From the NCBI GenBank assembly GCA_027296925.1, contig JAPUIP010000018.1, positions 1 to 10,851 on the forward strand: 10,851 nucleotides of DNA, read 5' to 3'. Shown piece by piece: positions 1 to 6,394 of this stretch. The stretch is from Candidatus Poribacteria bacterium (lineage in GTDB: Bacteria > Poribacteria > WGA-4E > PCPOR2b). Below the pieces are notes generated by a model that saw only the letters and a list, made by a program, of their open reading frames with translations, was not told where the DNA came from and ran no database searches. Positions within the stretch are counted from its first letter, which is position 1. Each line of letters begins with the position of its first letter. The position numbers were made by a program, and so were the translations under genes.

Positions 1-480
1 CTATTATCTCCCCGTCGGGCACGTGATCTGTTTGAGGTGTATAACACAGACGGCAGGCACAGTCGACGCCTGGTCAATTATAATGGGTATGATCTCATCG
101 TGAACTCAGGTTTCCAAATCTTCGATACAGAGGCGTATCTAATCGCTCCCAACAAGTATACGCTCTTTGTTCGTCAGGTGAATGAAACGGATGCAATCAA
201 AGTATACCGGAGTGATTTTATTGATCTCACCGGCAATACGCCTCCACCGCTAGACCTCCATGTCCAGGATGTCATCGATGCCGTCCAGAATAATATCGGT
301 GAGGCAACCGACCGTGAACCGCGTTATCAGCAACTCTTCATGTTTCCAATGCCTCGCCAGGAAGAGACGCCGGTGACGGTAACAGAATGCCCCAAATGCA
401 GTGGAGAGGTCCAACGAATTGGTGGGGAAAGCTACTTCTGCCTTGAGTGCGATTGGGATAATTTACCCGCATTAGGGTAA
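1..480 (+). CDS. C-terminal part of an unrecognised protein with a zinc ribbon (5' end outside the window)
   Basis: The frame is open from the first base and ends at TAA (478-480), giving 159 visible residues. The GTG at 37 has no convincing ribosome binding site, so I treat the gene as running in from outside. Most of the visible chain looks like a soluble beta-rich domain that I do not recognise. It is followed by a Pro-rich linker and a short C-terminal zinc ribbon: CPKC, 13 residues, then CLEC, the four Cys being residues 130, 133, 147 and 150 counted from the window edge. Such a CxxC-x13-CxxC knuckle normally binds one zinc ion and is common in small nucleic-acid-binding or scaffold proteins. 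There is no signal peptide or membrane segment in the visible part. The gene converges with the FGE-like lipoprotein gene, leaving 28 bp between stops. I do not assign a function. Confidence 0.75.
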   Translation, partial: LLSPRRARDLFEVYNTDGRHSRRLVNYNGYDLIVNSGFQIFDTEAYLIAPNKYTLFVRQVNETDAIKVYRSDFIDLTGNTPPPLDLHVQDVIDAVQNNIGEATDREPRYQQLFMFPMPRQEETPVTVTECPKCSGEVQRIGGESYFCLECDWDNLPALG

Positions 481-493
481 GAGCCTACGGCTC
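463..493. terminator. Two tandem small hairpins between convergent genes, possible weak bidirectional terminator
   Basis: Two perfect inverted repeats abut. TTACCC (463-468) pairs with GGGTAA (475-480) across a 6-base loop and includes the TAA of the first gene. GAGCC (481-485) pairs with GGCTC (489-493) across a 3-base loop. They lie between two converging genes, where a terminator is expected, but neither is followed by a T-run on either strand, so intrinsic termination is uncertain. The second hairpin also lies just 3' of the TGA of the minus-strand gene and can be read differently (see findings). Confidence 0.35.
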
Positions 494-508
494 AGATAAA
501 TCTCGGAC

Positions 509-1318
509 TCAACGGAATCCAGAACGAGGCGGGTTGGGTTTTGGGCGTTGCCAATTTCGATTGGCAACTCGGAGTTGTCTCCGTTCGTTGTTCCAGGCTC
601 CACCCCGGAGCACACGGGCGCCGCCGGTTTCAACGCCAATCGGATTGATTCGGGGGCTACTCGCATAAAAATCGGGCTCATACCAATCGCTACACCATTC
701 CCACACGCCGCCTGCGCAGTCGTACAAGCCGTATCCATTTGGTGGGAAGCCGCCCACAGGGAGTGGCGCACTATGCTTTTGACCGAAATCCGCTCGTTCC
801 TTCGGGGATTCATCGCCCCAGGGATACTCCTTTTGAACCAGACTGCCTCTCGCAGCTTTTTCCCATTCCGCTTCAGTTGGTAAACGCTTGCTTGCCCATT
901 CGCAGTAGGCCACCGCATCAAACCAACTGACATCAACAACGGGTTGTCGAGGTTGATTGAATTTCCGATCACGCCAGTGAGGTGGCGCCGGGTGCGCTTT
1001 CGCTTGCATAAATCTCGCATACTGCTCGTTTGTTGCTGGATACAGATCGATCTCATAGGCATCGAGAAACACAACATGAACCGGGCGTTCATCTTTTTCC
1101 CCCGTCTCGCTTCCCATTAAAAACTCACCGCCTGGAATCTTCGCCATTCCCAATTCTAACGGCGTCATCGGCGTTGTTTCGGTATCTGTCTGAGGCGGTT
1201 CGGCCGCTGTTTGATGTGTCGGTGTGCGTGCTCGTTCCGGGGTATCGGCGCAGCCATAAATTCCCCACCAAACCGTGAAGCCCAGAAGAATCAGCCAAAC
1301 TTGATGACTGCGGTTCAT
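509..1318 (-). CDS. Lipoprotein with FGE-sulfatase (SUMF1-type) domain, not a catalytic FGE
   Basis: Predicted 269-residue exported lipoprotein. I chose the ATG at 1318 because GGAGG (1327-1331) lies 8 bases upstream and the N-terminus is then a lipoprotein signal: hydrophobic residues 8-20 and lipobox I-Y-G-C with Cys23. A frame extension to 1429 has no such support. After a Pro/Thr-rich linker (24-56), residues about 57-269 form an FGE-sulfatase domain: IPGGEFLMGS (61-70), TNEQYARFM, VVDVSWFDAVAYCEWA (127-142), KRLPTEAEWEKAARG, FPPNGYGLYDCAGGVWEWCSDW, VLRGGAW (236-242) and a terminal SGFR. The two active-site cysteines of true formylglycine-generating enzyme, expected shortly after RGG, are absent, so it probably does not oxidise sulfatase Cys; such domains often serve as extracytoplasmic binding or structural modules. 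The protein ends at TGA immediately after GFR, where the family usually continues Cys-Val/Ala-Arg. It is divergent from the ferritin-like gene. Confidence 0.85.
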   Translation of the reverse strand: MNRSHQVWLILLGFTVWWGIYGCADTPERARTPTHQTAAEPPQTDTETTPMTPLELGMAKIPGGEFLMGSETGEKDERPVHVVFLDAYEIDLYPATNEQYARFMQAKAHPAPPHWRDRKFNQPRQPVVDVSWFDAVAYCEWASKRLPTEAEWEKAARGSLVQKEYPWGDESPKERADFGQKHSAPLPVGGFPPNGYGLYDCAGGVWEWCSDWYEPDFYASSPRINPIGVETGGARVLRGGAWNNERRQLRVANRNWQRPKPNPPRSGFR

Positions 1319-1372
1319 CAGGTTTACCTCCACGCGCGAAACAAGAAGATACGTCGCAATTGGTTCTTTTTT

Positions 1373-1401
1373 TTGCTTTCCAGTGAACATTTCGCTATAC
1401 T
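1373..1401 (+). promoter_or_regulatory. Candidate sigma-70 type promoter for the ferritin-like gene
   Basis: TTGCTT (1373-1378, weak -35) and TATACT (1396-1401, near-consensus -10) are separated by 17 bp in the 163-bp gap between divergent genes. This would give a leader of about 75 nt before the GTG at 1482. An imperfectly studied dyad, ATACT (1397-1401) with AGTAT (1409-1413), overlaps the -10 and could be an operator. The call rests on motif match and position only. Confidence 0.35.
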
Positions 1402-1481
1402 TATGTTTAGTATTCGCTTCCAAATTCATTCAGATTCACAGCAATTTAGCCGTTGTGAGTCCTAGAAAGGGTGAACAGTCT

Positions 1482-2027
1482 GTGACTTTAGCACAGGTAT
1501 TCGATTTATGTCAAGAGATTGAACTGAGACACGCAAAATTATATGCAACACTATCCCTGCTATTAGGGGGTGTCGATGAACGGCTCGCTCGGTTTTGGGA
1601 GCAGATGAGCACCGAGGAATGGCAGCACTACATACTCGTTGATTTTGGGCGGTTGCTGTGTGCCCGGAGTTTTGGGCAAGACGCGCCGGTCGTGGAAATG
1701 CCAGAGGTCTCCATCCAGCAGATTACCAAGGCCCTGGACGAATATGAGCGGCGGGTCAATACCGAAGAAATTACCCTCAACGAAGCATTTGAGATTGCTA
1801 TTGAGATTGAAGGCAGCGAAGCGGACACCATCTATATGTACCTGCTGTCGATTATTCGGAAAGCGATTTATCGTAGCGAAGAAACCTACCTGCTGGAACG
1901 TATCTCCCAAATCGAAAAAGACATGCACAATCACATTGATCATCTGATCGATGCGACAAAGCGTTTCTCTCGCGACCCAGATCTTGCTCGCAGAGCATAC
2001 GGCTTAAAAGAACACCATGCACACTAA
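1482..2027 (+). CDS. Ferritin-like (rubrerythrin-type four-helix) protein
   Basis: Predicted cytoplasmic protein of 181 residues, almost wholly helical and without zinc-ribbon or rubredoxin Cys pairs. I chose GTG 1482 because an AAAGG-type ribosome binding site (1466-1470) precedes it and the first helix starts there; the frame stays open upstream to 1383 but without a binding site. Ferritin-like signature by eye: helix 1 with E12/E14 and Y21 (EIELRHAKLY), helix 2 with EEWQH (E45, E46, H49; an ExxH), a helix 3 rich in Glu (EIAIEIEGSEADTIY, 104-118), and helix 4 with IEKDMHNHIDH (144-154). In rubrerythrins and ferritins these positions bind a di-iron centre used in peroxide reduction or iron oxidation. 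Helix 4 does not show a clean ExxH, so the metal site may be modified. It is divergent from the FGE-like lipoprotein gene and convergent with the flagellar operon. Family confidence moderate; substrate unknown. Confidence 0.7.
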   Translation: MTLAQVFDLCQEIELRHAKLYATLSLLLGGVDERLARFWEQMSTEEWQHYILVDFGRLLCARSFGQDAPVVEMPEVSIQQITKALDEYERRVNTEEITLNEAFEIAIEIEGSEADTIYMYLLSIIRKAIYRSEETYLLERISQIEKDMHNHIDHLIDATKRFSRDPDLARRAYGLKEHHAH

Positions 2028-2123
2028 TTGAGGGAGCATTCGAAAGTTGGGATGAGTGTCCCGGAGCGGGCCACGAAGATTGAGGCGGGTTTGACAGTGA
2101 AGCGTTCGGATAATGCGTCGCCT

Positions 2124-2582
2124 CTACTGATCTGAATCAATAAAATGGGGTATCTTTGCGCCTGCAATACGGTAAGCTATTGCAAGGCGATATTTGTGAC
2201 GATTCTGGTTCAGCGCATTCAAGGACTCCGTGCGTTTTGCCCTCATCAGCTTATACACATCCCTATCCGCAGAGACGATTCGTTGAATCAGGATTTGAAT
2301 CTGGTGGCAGAGCCATGCGATCACCGGGACCTGCCGGCTAAAAGTGCGTAGCCGCTCCATGTCATCAGTCGATTTACCGATGTGCTCATCCACTTCGCGA
2401 ATCCTGTGGAAGATAACCTCGCGTCGCTTCAGCAATTTCAGCACTCGATCGCTCTCACCATTCTCAACAGCTTTGCCAATTTGCAGCGAGAGCGCATCGC
2501 AATCTTGATAAAGCTGTCGCTTCTCTTGGAGCGCCGTCTGCAACTGGTCAACACTGAAATTTTCTTGATGGCCAGTGGACAT
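2124..2582 (-). CDS. fliT: FliT-like flagellar chaperone (by position and fold), last gene of the fliD operon
   Basis: Predicted 152-residue, highly charged, almost entirely helical cytoplasmic protein with coiled-coil-like segments at about 11-70 and 72-130, ending in a short tail with PHFIDSD. FliT and FlgN type export chaperones have this size and helical-hairpin build, and in many bacteria the gene directly downstream of fliD-fliS is fliT, whose product holds the FliD cap protein (and in enterics binds FlhD4C2). Sequence identity in this family is low, so the assignment rests on gene order and overall character. The start at 2582 lies 21 bp after the fliS stop. The ribosome binding site AAGGGA (2594-2599) is 11 bases from the ATG, and the spacer is itself a perfect small hairpin. 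An FlgN-like role towards other hook-associated proteins is the main alternative. It ends at TAG and slightly faces the convergent ferritin-like gene. Confidence 0.6.
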   Translation of the reverse strand: MSTGHQENFSVDQLQTALQEKRQLYQDCDALSLQIGKAVENGESDRVLKLLKRREVIFHRIREVDEHIGKSTDDMERLRTFSRQVPVIAWLCHQIQILIQRIVSADRDVYKLMRAKRTESLNALNQNRHKYRLAIAYRIAGAKIPHFIDSDQ

Positions 2583-2599
2583 CGGTAAAACCGTCCCTT
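2583..2599 (-). promoter_or_regulatory. Ribosome binding site of the fliT-like gene with hairpin spacer
   Basis: On the minus strand AAGGGA (2599-2594) is followed by CGGT-TTT-ACCG (2593-2583) and then ATG. The 11-base spacer is a perfect 4-bp stem with a 3-base loop, so folding would bring the binding site physically close to the start codon. Confidence 0.45.
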
Positions 2600-2603
2600 C
2601 TTG

Positions 2604-3068
2604 TCAGGCAACAATTGATGAGCCAGCGCGAGAACCGGATAGGGTGGATTGAGGAATGCCGGAGGAGGCGACGGAATTTTGCTGAACGCAGGCATCCTGA
2701 AAGACGGTCACCCAGGCTTCTTTCAAACTCTGAAGATGCTCCAACACATCGTCGAGATAGTCCGGATTTTTTTCAATGTCTGTTCTGCCGATTCGCCAGA
2801 TGAAATAGCCATAAAGATTGAGCAGGGCTTTAGCAATCTCACCGCCGGCCTCAAGGTTCAGTGAGGCAGCAAGCTCATAGATAATGTTCCGGGCTTTGAT
2901 AATCTGATTGGTGAGTGTTTCTCGATCCAGGGGTTTTGTGTTCATCAGTTTCTGGGTGTGTTTCAGCGCCAAAATCGCCCCATCGTATAACATCAGGATG
3001 AGTGTACCGCCATCCGCGGTTTTAACCTGCATCTGTTGATACTTTCCATATGAGCTTGCCATGTTCAT
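2604..3068 (-). CDS. fliS: Flagellin export chaperone FliS
   Basis: FliS binds the disordered C-terminal end of flagellin in the cytoplasm, preventing early polymerisation and delivering it to the export gate. With the ATG at 3068 (preceded by GGGGGA, 8 bases away) the protein has 154 residues. The conserved FliS features are present: YGKYQQMQVKTADGGTLILMLYDGAI (7-32), the helix IIKARNIIYELAASLNLEAGGEIAKALLNLY (56-86), and the final helix YLDDVLEHLQSLKEAW (104-119). A GTG in frame at 3128 would add 20 residues but lacks a ribosome binding site. After about residue 126 there is a Ser/Gly-rich tail of roughly 28 residues beyond the usual FliS fold, probably disordered. The gene sits between fliD and the fliT-like gene. 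Assignment is secure from sequence and order. Confidence 0.93.
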   Translation of the reverse strand: MNMASSYGKYQQMQVKTADGGTLILMLYDGAILALKHTQKLMNTKPLDRETLTNQIIKARNIIYELAASLNLEAGGEIAKALLNLYGYFIWRIGRTDIEKNPDYLDDVLEHLQSLKEAWVTVFQDACVQQNSVASSGIPQSTLSGSRAGSSIVA

Positions 3069-3091
3069 TTCATTCTTCCCCCACAAAAGTA

Positions 3092-3120
3092 CTTCGGTTG
3101 AGTTGGAACAACCTACCGAG
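3092..3120 (-). terminator. Intercistronic hairpin between fliD and fliS, possible attenuator or processing site
   Basis: In the 69-bp gap between fliD and fliS the segments 3092-3105 and 3109-3120 form an imperfect inverted repeat around a 3-base loop; on the minus-strand RNA I count ten Watson-Crick pairs, one G-U, one mismatch and two bulged A. A short UUUU lies a few bases downstream, before the fliS ribosome binding site. It could terminate a fraction of transcripts or stabilise the fliD message; no data here decide. Confidence 0.35.
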
Positions 3121-3137
3121 TTCGCCACGGTCTAAGA

Positions 3138-6100
3138 TTATCGATTCCCGCCGGCTATGCCGAGTTGGCTCAGCAGGAAGTTTCCCTGTGATTGAATCCG
3201 GTTCATTGCTTGTTCCATTGCGAGAAACCGCCGTTGTAGACGTGCTTCAAGACGAAGCAAGTTGGCTTCCAATTGATTAATTCGATCCTGAAGCCGATCC
3301 GATTCCCTCTGAAATCCTTTCAGCTTGTTCGTGATCCTGCCGTCTATAGTATCTGTCAGAGCGTTCACGAACCGATGCAACTCCTCACCAATACCAACCG
3401 TGATGGCAACCGTCCCCGGGGCAGAGCCTTGTGCACTCAATTTGTCGGACGTCAGGTTGACCAGAAGGCGTAGCCCCTCCGTCTTGGCATTTTCACCATC
3501 TCCCGTCAGTAGACGTCCATTTCCTGTTGCAGATTCGCCGTTGATCGTTCCAACAACATCAACCCCGGACTCGGTCTGTGTTGTCGTGCCGATCTTCGTT
3601 CCATCATCGCCTGCATCGATATTTGAAACGACACTCAAGCCGTTCGCCGCACCATCATTATCGTGAGTGAGTTTGAGGACGCCGCTATCATCCGAAGCGG
3701 TTACGAAGATTTCGTCTCGCCCCTCCGTCGAAGCCGTGAGCGCGCCAAAATCCAATGACCCCCCACCTTCATTATTCGACGTAATTGTGACTGACAGATC
3801 GCTCGTCCCAGCCGTGTTGTCCGTTACAACCAGCTTGCCGCTACTATCGATTGTCGCCGTTACGTCGTTACCAAACGCGCTGGCAATTGTATTGAGGAAA
3901 TCCTGGAGCGTATTAGATGTGTCAGAGATTGTGTACGTACTCGACACAGCCGAACCATCGTGGTCGTTCCCGGTAATGGTGATGGTGTCACCGGCGTTTA
4001 CATCTGCCCCATCTATATCGGCAAATGTATCGCTTGCGGTGATCGGTGAAGTATCCCTGGCGTCGGTATGATTTGCGGTGTCAGCGGTATGGACCTCCGC
4101 CACCTTACTATTAAGCGTTGAATTAATTTTGCTGACAATATCAGAGATTGTATCTCCCGCTATCAGATCGATCTCCGCCTGTGCCATTGATGTGGCATCG
4201 GTGATGGTTAATGTCTCGTTCTGAGAAATTCCGCCAGGATTGATGCCACTCGAGCCACTCACCGTTGCTTGCTCGGCGGCAGTTGTAATATTGATATTAT
4301 AGGCGCCGGCTTCCGTATCATTGGTAAACTGAATAAAAGTAATGTCGGAATCAGAGGCGGTTCCTCGCCCCAGGAAAACGTCGGAGACGTCGCTGATACT
4401 CGTATTCAAGGCATCGCGAAGTTTTGCACTGTCCATTGAGAGCATCCCGGTTCGATCAGATGCAATTCCAAGGGAAATCAGATGATCGTAATCGCCAGTG
4501 AGTCCGGCAACCGTGCTGCTGAGAATGCGTTGAAACTGCGTTTGGATCGTACGAAGCATTGAGTCCCCAAAAAGCAATCCACCTCTTGAGGTCTTGGTAT
4601 CCAATGTGAACTGTTCGTTGATAAAGGATCTGACCTCGTTGTAGTTGTCAATAAACGTCTGTATTGCACCTTCAATCATGCTGTTATTGCGCTCAACCGA
4701 AATCGTAACGGGCGCATCGCCTGTGTTTGCATTCGTGTCCAGCAGATTCAAGGTCACGCCTTCGATAACATCTGTCACCGTATTCGAGCTATGACTGATG
4801 TTAATATTGTTGATTGTTAATTCGGCGTCTTGTCCTGCCTGCAACTCCCGTTTTCGTCCTTTAGTCGTTGTGGAGACGGCACCGAAATCGAGAGAACCAA
4901 AATGGCTTTCTGAAAGACTCACGGCTAGCTGACTTTCGCCGGCTGTATCATCAGTCACAGCGAGTTGTCCATTGCGGATGGTCGCGCTTCCTGCGCTTAA
5001 TCCAAAAACGGTTTCGATTTCATCCAGAAAATCCTGAACGGTATCCCCTGTTGCGTAGGTATATGTCCCGGAGACACTGGTACCATCATGTTTCGTACCA
5101 CTCATCGATACTGTTGAACTCCCGTCAACAGGACTTGCTCCACCAATAGCGGTGAAATGGGTCGATGCTGTAATGTTGCTTGCGCTGCGACCGGTTGTGT
5201 TTGTCTCGCTTCCCGTAAGCACTTCAGTGACATCAGTCCGGCCACCTTCGAGGATACCCAAAGCCTGCAAGATATTGTTGTCATCCGTGAACGATGTTGA
5301 TCCGGAGATACGCAGTTTATACGTCGTGGTATCGTCATCGGCTGTGACCTCTTCCACAGATGCGGTTACGCCAGAGATTGCTGCGCCATTGATAGCATTC
5401 TTAATATCATCGATCGAATCGGTGGTGAGATCGATGGACACATCATTTCCATCAATTTGGATTGTGCCGCTTTGGGGAGTATTCAGGTTGAGCAGCGTTC
5501 CAATTGCATTTGTTCCGCTTGAAAATTCGTCGCTATCCGCACCACTGGTGATGGCATGTTTGATACCGGTTGTACCGTCTGTGAATCCAAGTTGCTCAAG
5601 TAAATTACCCGAACCGCCTTCAGCAATCTGAACCCCCGTCGTGCCTGTTGAGTCTGCACTGATGAGCAATCGGTAGTCAGTCGTAGACACGGAAAGAATC
5701 GATGCGGTCACATCTGCCTTCGCCGCATTTATCTTGTCGCGGATATTTTCCAGCGTATCCGTGCTGTCCAGATCGACTACTGTGCCGTTGATTAGGATGT
5801 TGCCGGATAAACCAATCTCGGCTGTTTTGTCCGTGTAAACACCAGACGAAAGCTGCTCGGCTTTAGCGAGTTGTGAGACTTCAACCGTATAGCTCCCCAC
5901 CGCGGTGTCGTTATCGACTGAAATTGAAAGCACATCGTTTTCGGGCGTGCTGGCTTGAAATGCCTGGAAAGTCTTCTCGTTCGTGAGCGTTTCTGCACTC
6001 GATTTCAGAGCTGACAACTTCGTATTGAACGATTGGACAGCCTCCTCTTTATGTGAGATGGTCGTCTGTTGCCTTTCCAGGCGCCTGATTGGACGCCGCT

Positions 6101-6176
6101 CAAGTTGCATCAACTGTTCAATAAGTGATGCCGTATCAATTCCTGAGCTAAGTCCTGAAAAAGAGACATCGGACAT
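3138..6176 (-). CDS. fliD: Flagellar hook-associated protein 2, filament cap FliD, unusually large
   Basis: FliD forms the cap at the filament tip that helps secreted flagellin fold. The ATG at 6176 is preceded by GGAGAG (6186-6191) at 9 bases. The N-terminal core is typical: FSGLSSGIDTASLIEQLMQLE (6-26) and a heptad-rich helix to about 68. The conserved FliD_C block lies at about 496-602 (FIDNYNEVRSFINEQ; GLLFGDSMLRTIQTQF; ISLGIASDRTGMLSMDSAKL), and the C-terminal coiled coil at about 945-1005. At 1012 residues it is far longer than the usual 450-700. The excess is in the exposed middle domains: Flagellin_IN-like units at about 123-185, 235-292 and 650-855, and two copies of a module of about 110 residues (about 336-444 and 712-823). 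Loops rich in Thr, Ser, Asp and Gly suggest secreted beta domains. No Cys is present, as usual for exported filament proteins. It has its own sigma-54-like promoter and is followed by fliS and the fliT-like gene. Confidence 0.96.
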   Translation of the reverse strand: MSDVSFSGLSSGIDTASLIEQLMQLERRPIRRLERQQTTISHKEEAVQSFNTKLSALKSSAETLTNEKTFQAFQASTPENDVLSISVDNDTAVGSYTVEVSQLAKAEQLSSGVYTDKTAEIGLSGNILINGTVVDLDSTDTLENIRDKINAAKADVTASILSVSTTDYRLLISADSTGTTGVQIAEGGSGNLLEQLGFTDGTTGIKHAITSGADSDEFSSGTNAIGTLLNLNTPQSGTIQIDGNDVSIDLTTDSIDDIKNAINGAAISGVTASVEEVTADDDTTTYKLRISGSTSFTDDNNILQALGILEGGRTDVTEVLTGSETNTTGRSASNITASTHFTAIGGASPVDGSSTVSMSGTKHDGTSVSGTYTYATGDTVQDFLDEIETVFGLSAGSATIRNGQLAVTDDTAGESQLAVSLSESHFGSLDFGAVSTTTKGRKRELQAGQDAELTINNINISHSSNTVTDVIEGVTLNLLDTNANTGDAPVTISVERNNSMIEGAIQTFIDNYNEVRSFINEQFTLDTKTSRGGLLFGDSMLRTIQTQFQRILSSTVAGLTGDYDHLISLGIASDRTGMLSMDSAKLRDALNTSISDVSDVFLGRGTASDSDITFIQFTNDTEAGAYNINITTAAEQATVSGSSGINPGGISQNETLTITDATSMAQAEIDLIAGDTISDIVSKINSTLNSKVAEVHTADTANHTDARDTSPITASDTFADIDGADVNAGDTITITGNDHDGSAVSSTYTISDTSNTLQDFLNTIASAFGNDVTATIDSSGKLVVTDNTAGTSDLSVTITSNNEGGGSLDFGALTASTEGRDEIFVTASDDSGVLKLTHDNDGAANGLSVVSNIDAGDDGTKIGTTTQTESGVDVVGTINGESATGNGRLLTGDGENAKTEGLRLLVNLTSDKLSAQGSAPGTVAITVGIGEELHRFVNALTDTIDGRITNKLKGFQRESDRLQDRINQLEANLLRLEARLQRRFLAMEQAMNRIQSQGNFLLSQLGIAGGNR
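3708..4043 (-). repeat. FliD inserted module, copy B (residues about 712-823)
   Basis: Protein-level repeat of copy A in the same gene. Shared blocks in order: ITAS, an acidic Gly-rich turn, HDG, TYT, QDFL, TATI, VTDNTAG, SLDFGA and a final GR. The DNA of the two copies has clearly diverged, so the duplication is old or the copies were acquired separately. Copy B lies inside a Flagellin_IN-like unit. Confidence 0.8.
4845..5174 (-). repeat. FliD inserted module, copy A (residues about 335-444)
   Basis: Shares with copy B the ordered blocks ITAS, HDG, TYT, QDFL, SATI, VTDDTAG, SLDFGA and GR, over nearly equal length. It is placed just before the AELTINNINIS-HSSNTVTDVIEGVTLNL segment (451-478) that normally closes the middle domain of FliD, so it is an insertion in the solvent-facing part of the cap. 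Confidence 0.8.
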
Positions 6177-6254
6177 GGTTAATCACTCTCCAACGTTGGC
6201 TGATCCAAAGGCTGTGCACAAATTTAGGGTCCGGTTTGGTATCCCGACTATCGA

Positions 6255-6271
6255 TTGCAAGACCTGTGCCG
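6255..6271 (-). promoter_or_regulatory. Sigma-54 (RpoN) type promoter for fliD-fliS-fliT
   Basis: On the minus strand the sequence reads CGGCAC-AGGTC-TTGCAA. The invariant GG (-24) and GC (-12) are separated by exactly 10 bases, and five of the six bases of TGGCAC plus all of TTGCA match the consensus. Transcription would start near 6245, about 70 nt before the fliD ATG. RpoN promoters commonly drive mid-class flagellar genes, which supports the call. An enhancer-binding activator is required and is not encoded in this window. Confidence 0.7.
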
Positions 6272-6394
6272 ATCCTTGCACCAAATCCGTTACCCGTGTC
6301 GCGTGACCCATTCTGATTGTCAGTTATATCTGAAACGCTTTGCCGAGGTTAACCCACGACGTTATTTCCCATCGGAACGACAGCCGGCATCCCC

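Noticed and set aside
472..1092. 206-codon minus-strand frame overlapping the FGE-like gene
   Set aside because: Same strand but another frame of a gene with a clear FGE-sulfatase domain; no binding site and no family resemblance.
2091..2114. Perfect TTGACA followed by GATAAT in the convergent gap
   Set aside because: The spacer is only 12 bp, too short for a sigma-70 promoter, and no gene follows on that strand.
2052..2135. 27-codon plus-strand frame after the ferritin-like gene, running into the end of the fliT-like gene
   Set aside because: No well-spaced binding site and no resemblance to a known peptide; likely chance in a convergent gap.
3667..4071. Long plus-strand open frame (134 codons) inside fliD, and a similar one at 5152-5631 (159 codons)
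   Set aside because: Both are antisense to a clearly conserved FliD coding region, have no ribosome binding site and give low-complexity Ser/Val/Pro-rich translations that mirror the Thr/Asp/Ser codons of fliD.
6183..6311. 42-codon minus-strand frame between flaG and fliD, and a 13-codon frame at 6349-6390 just after flaG
   Set aside because: The longer one lacks a binding site and contains the sigma-54-type promoter; the shorter has a GAGGGG before it but is too short to support without conservation data.
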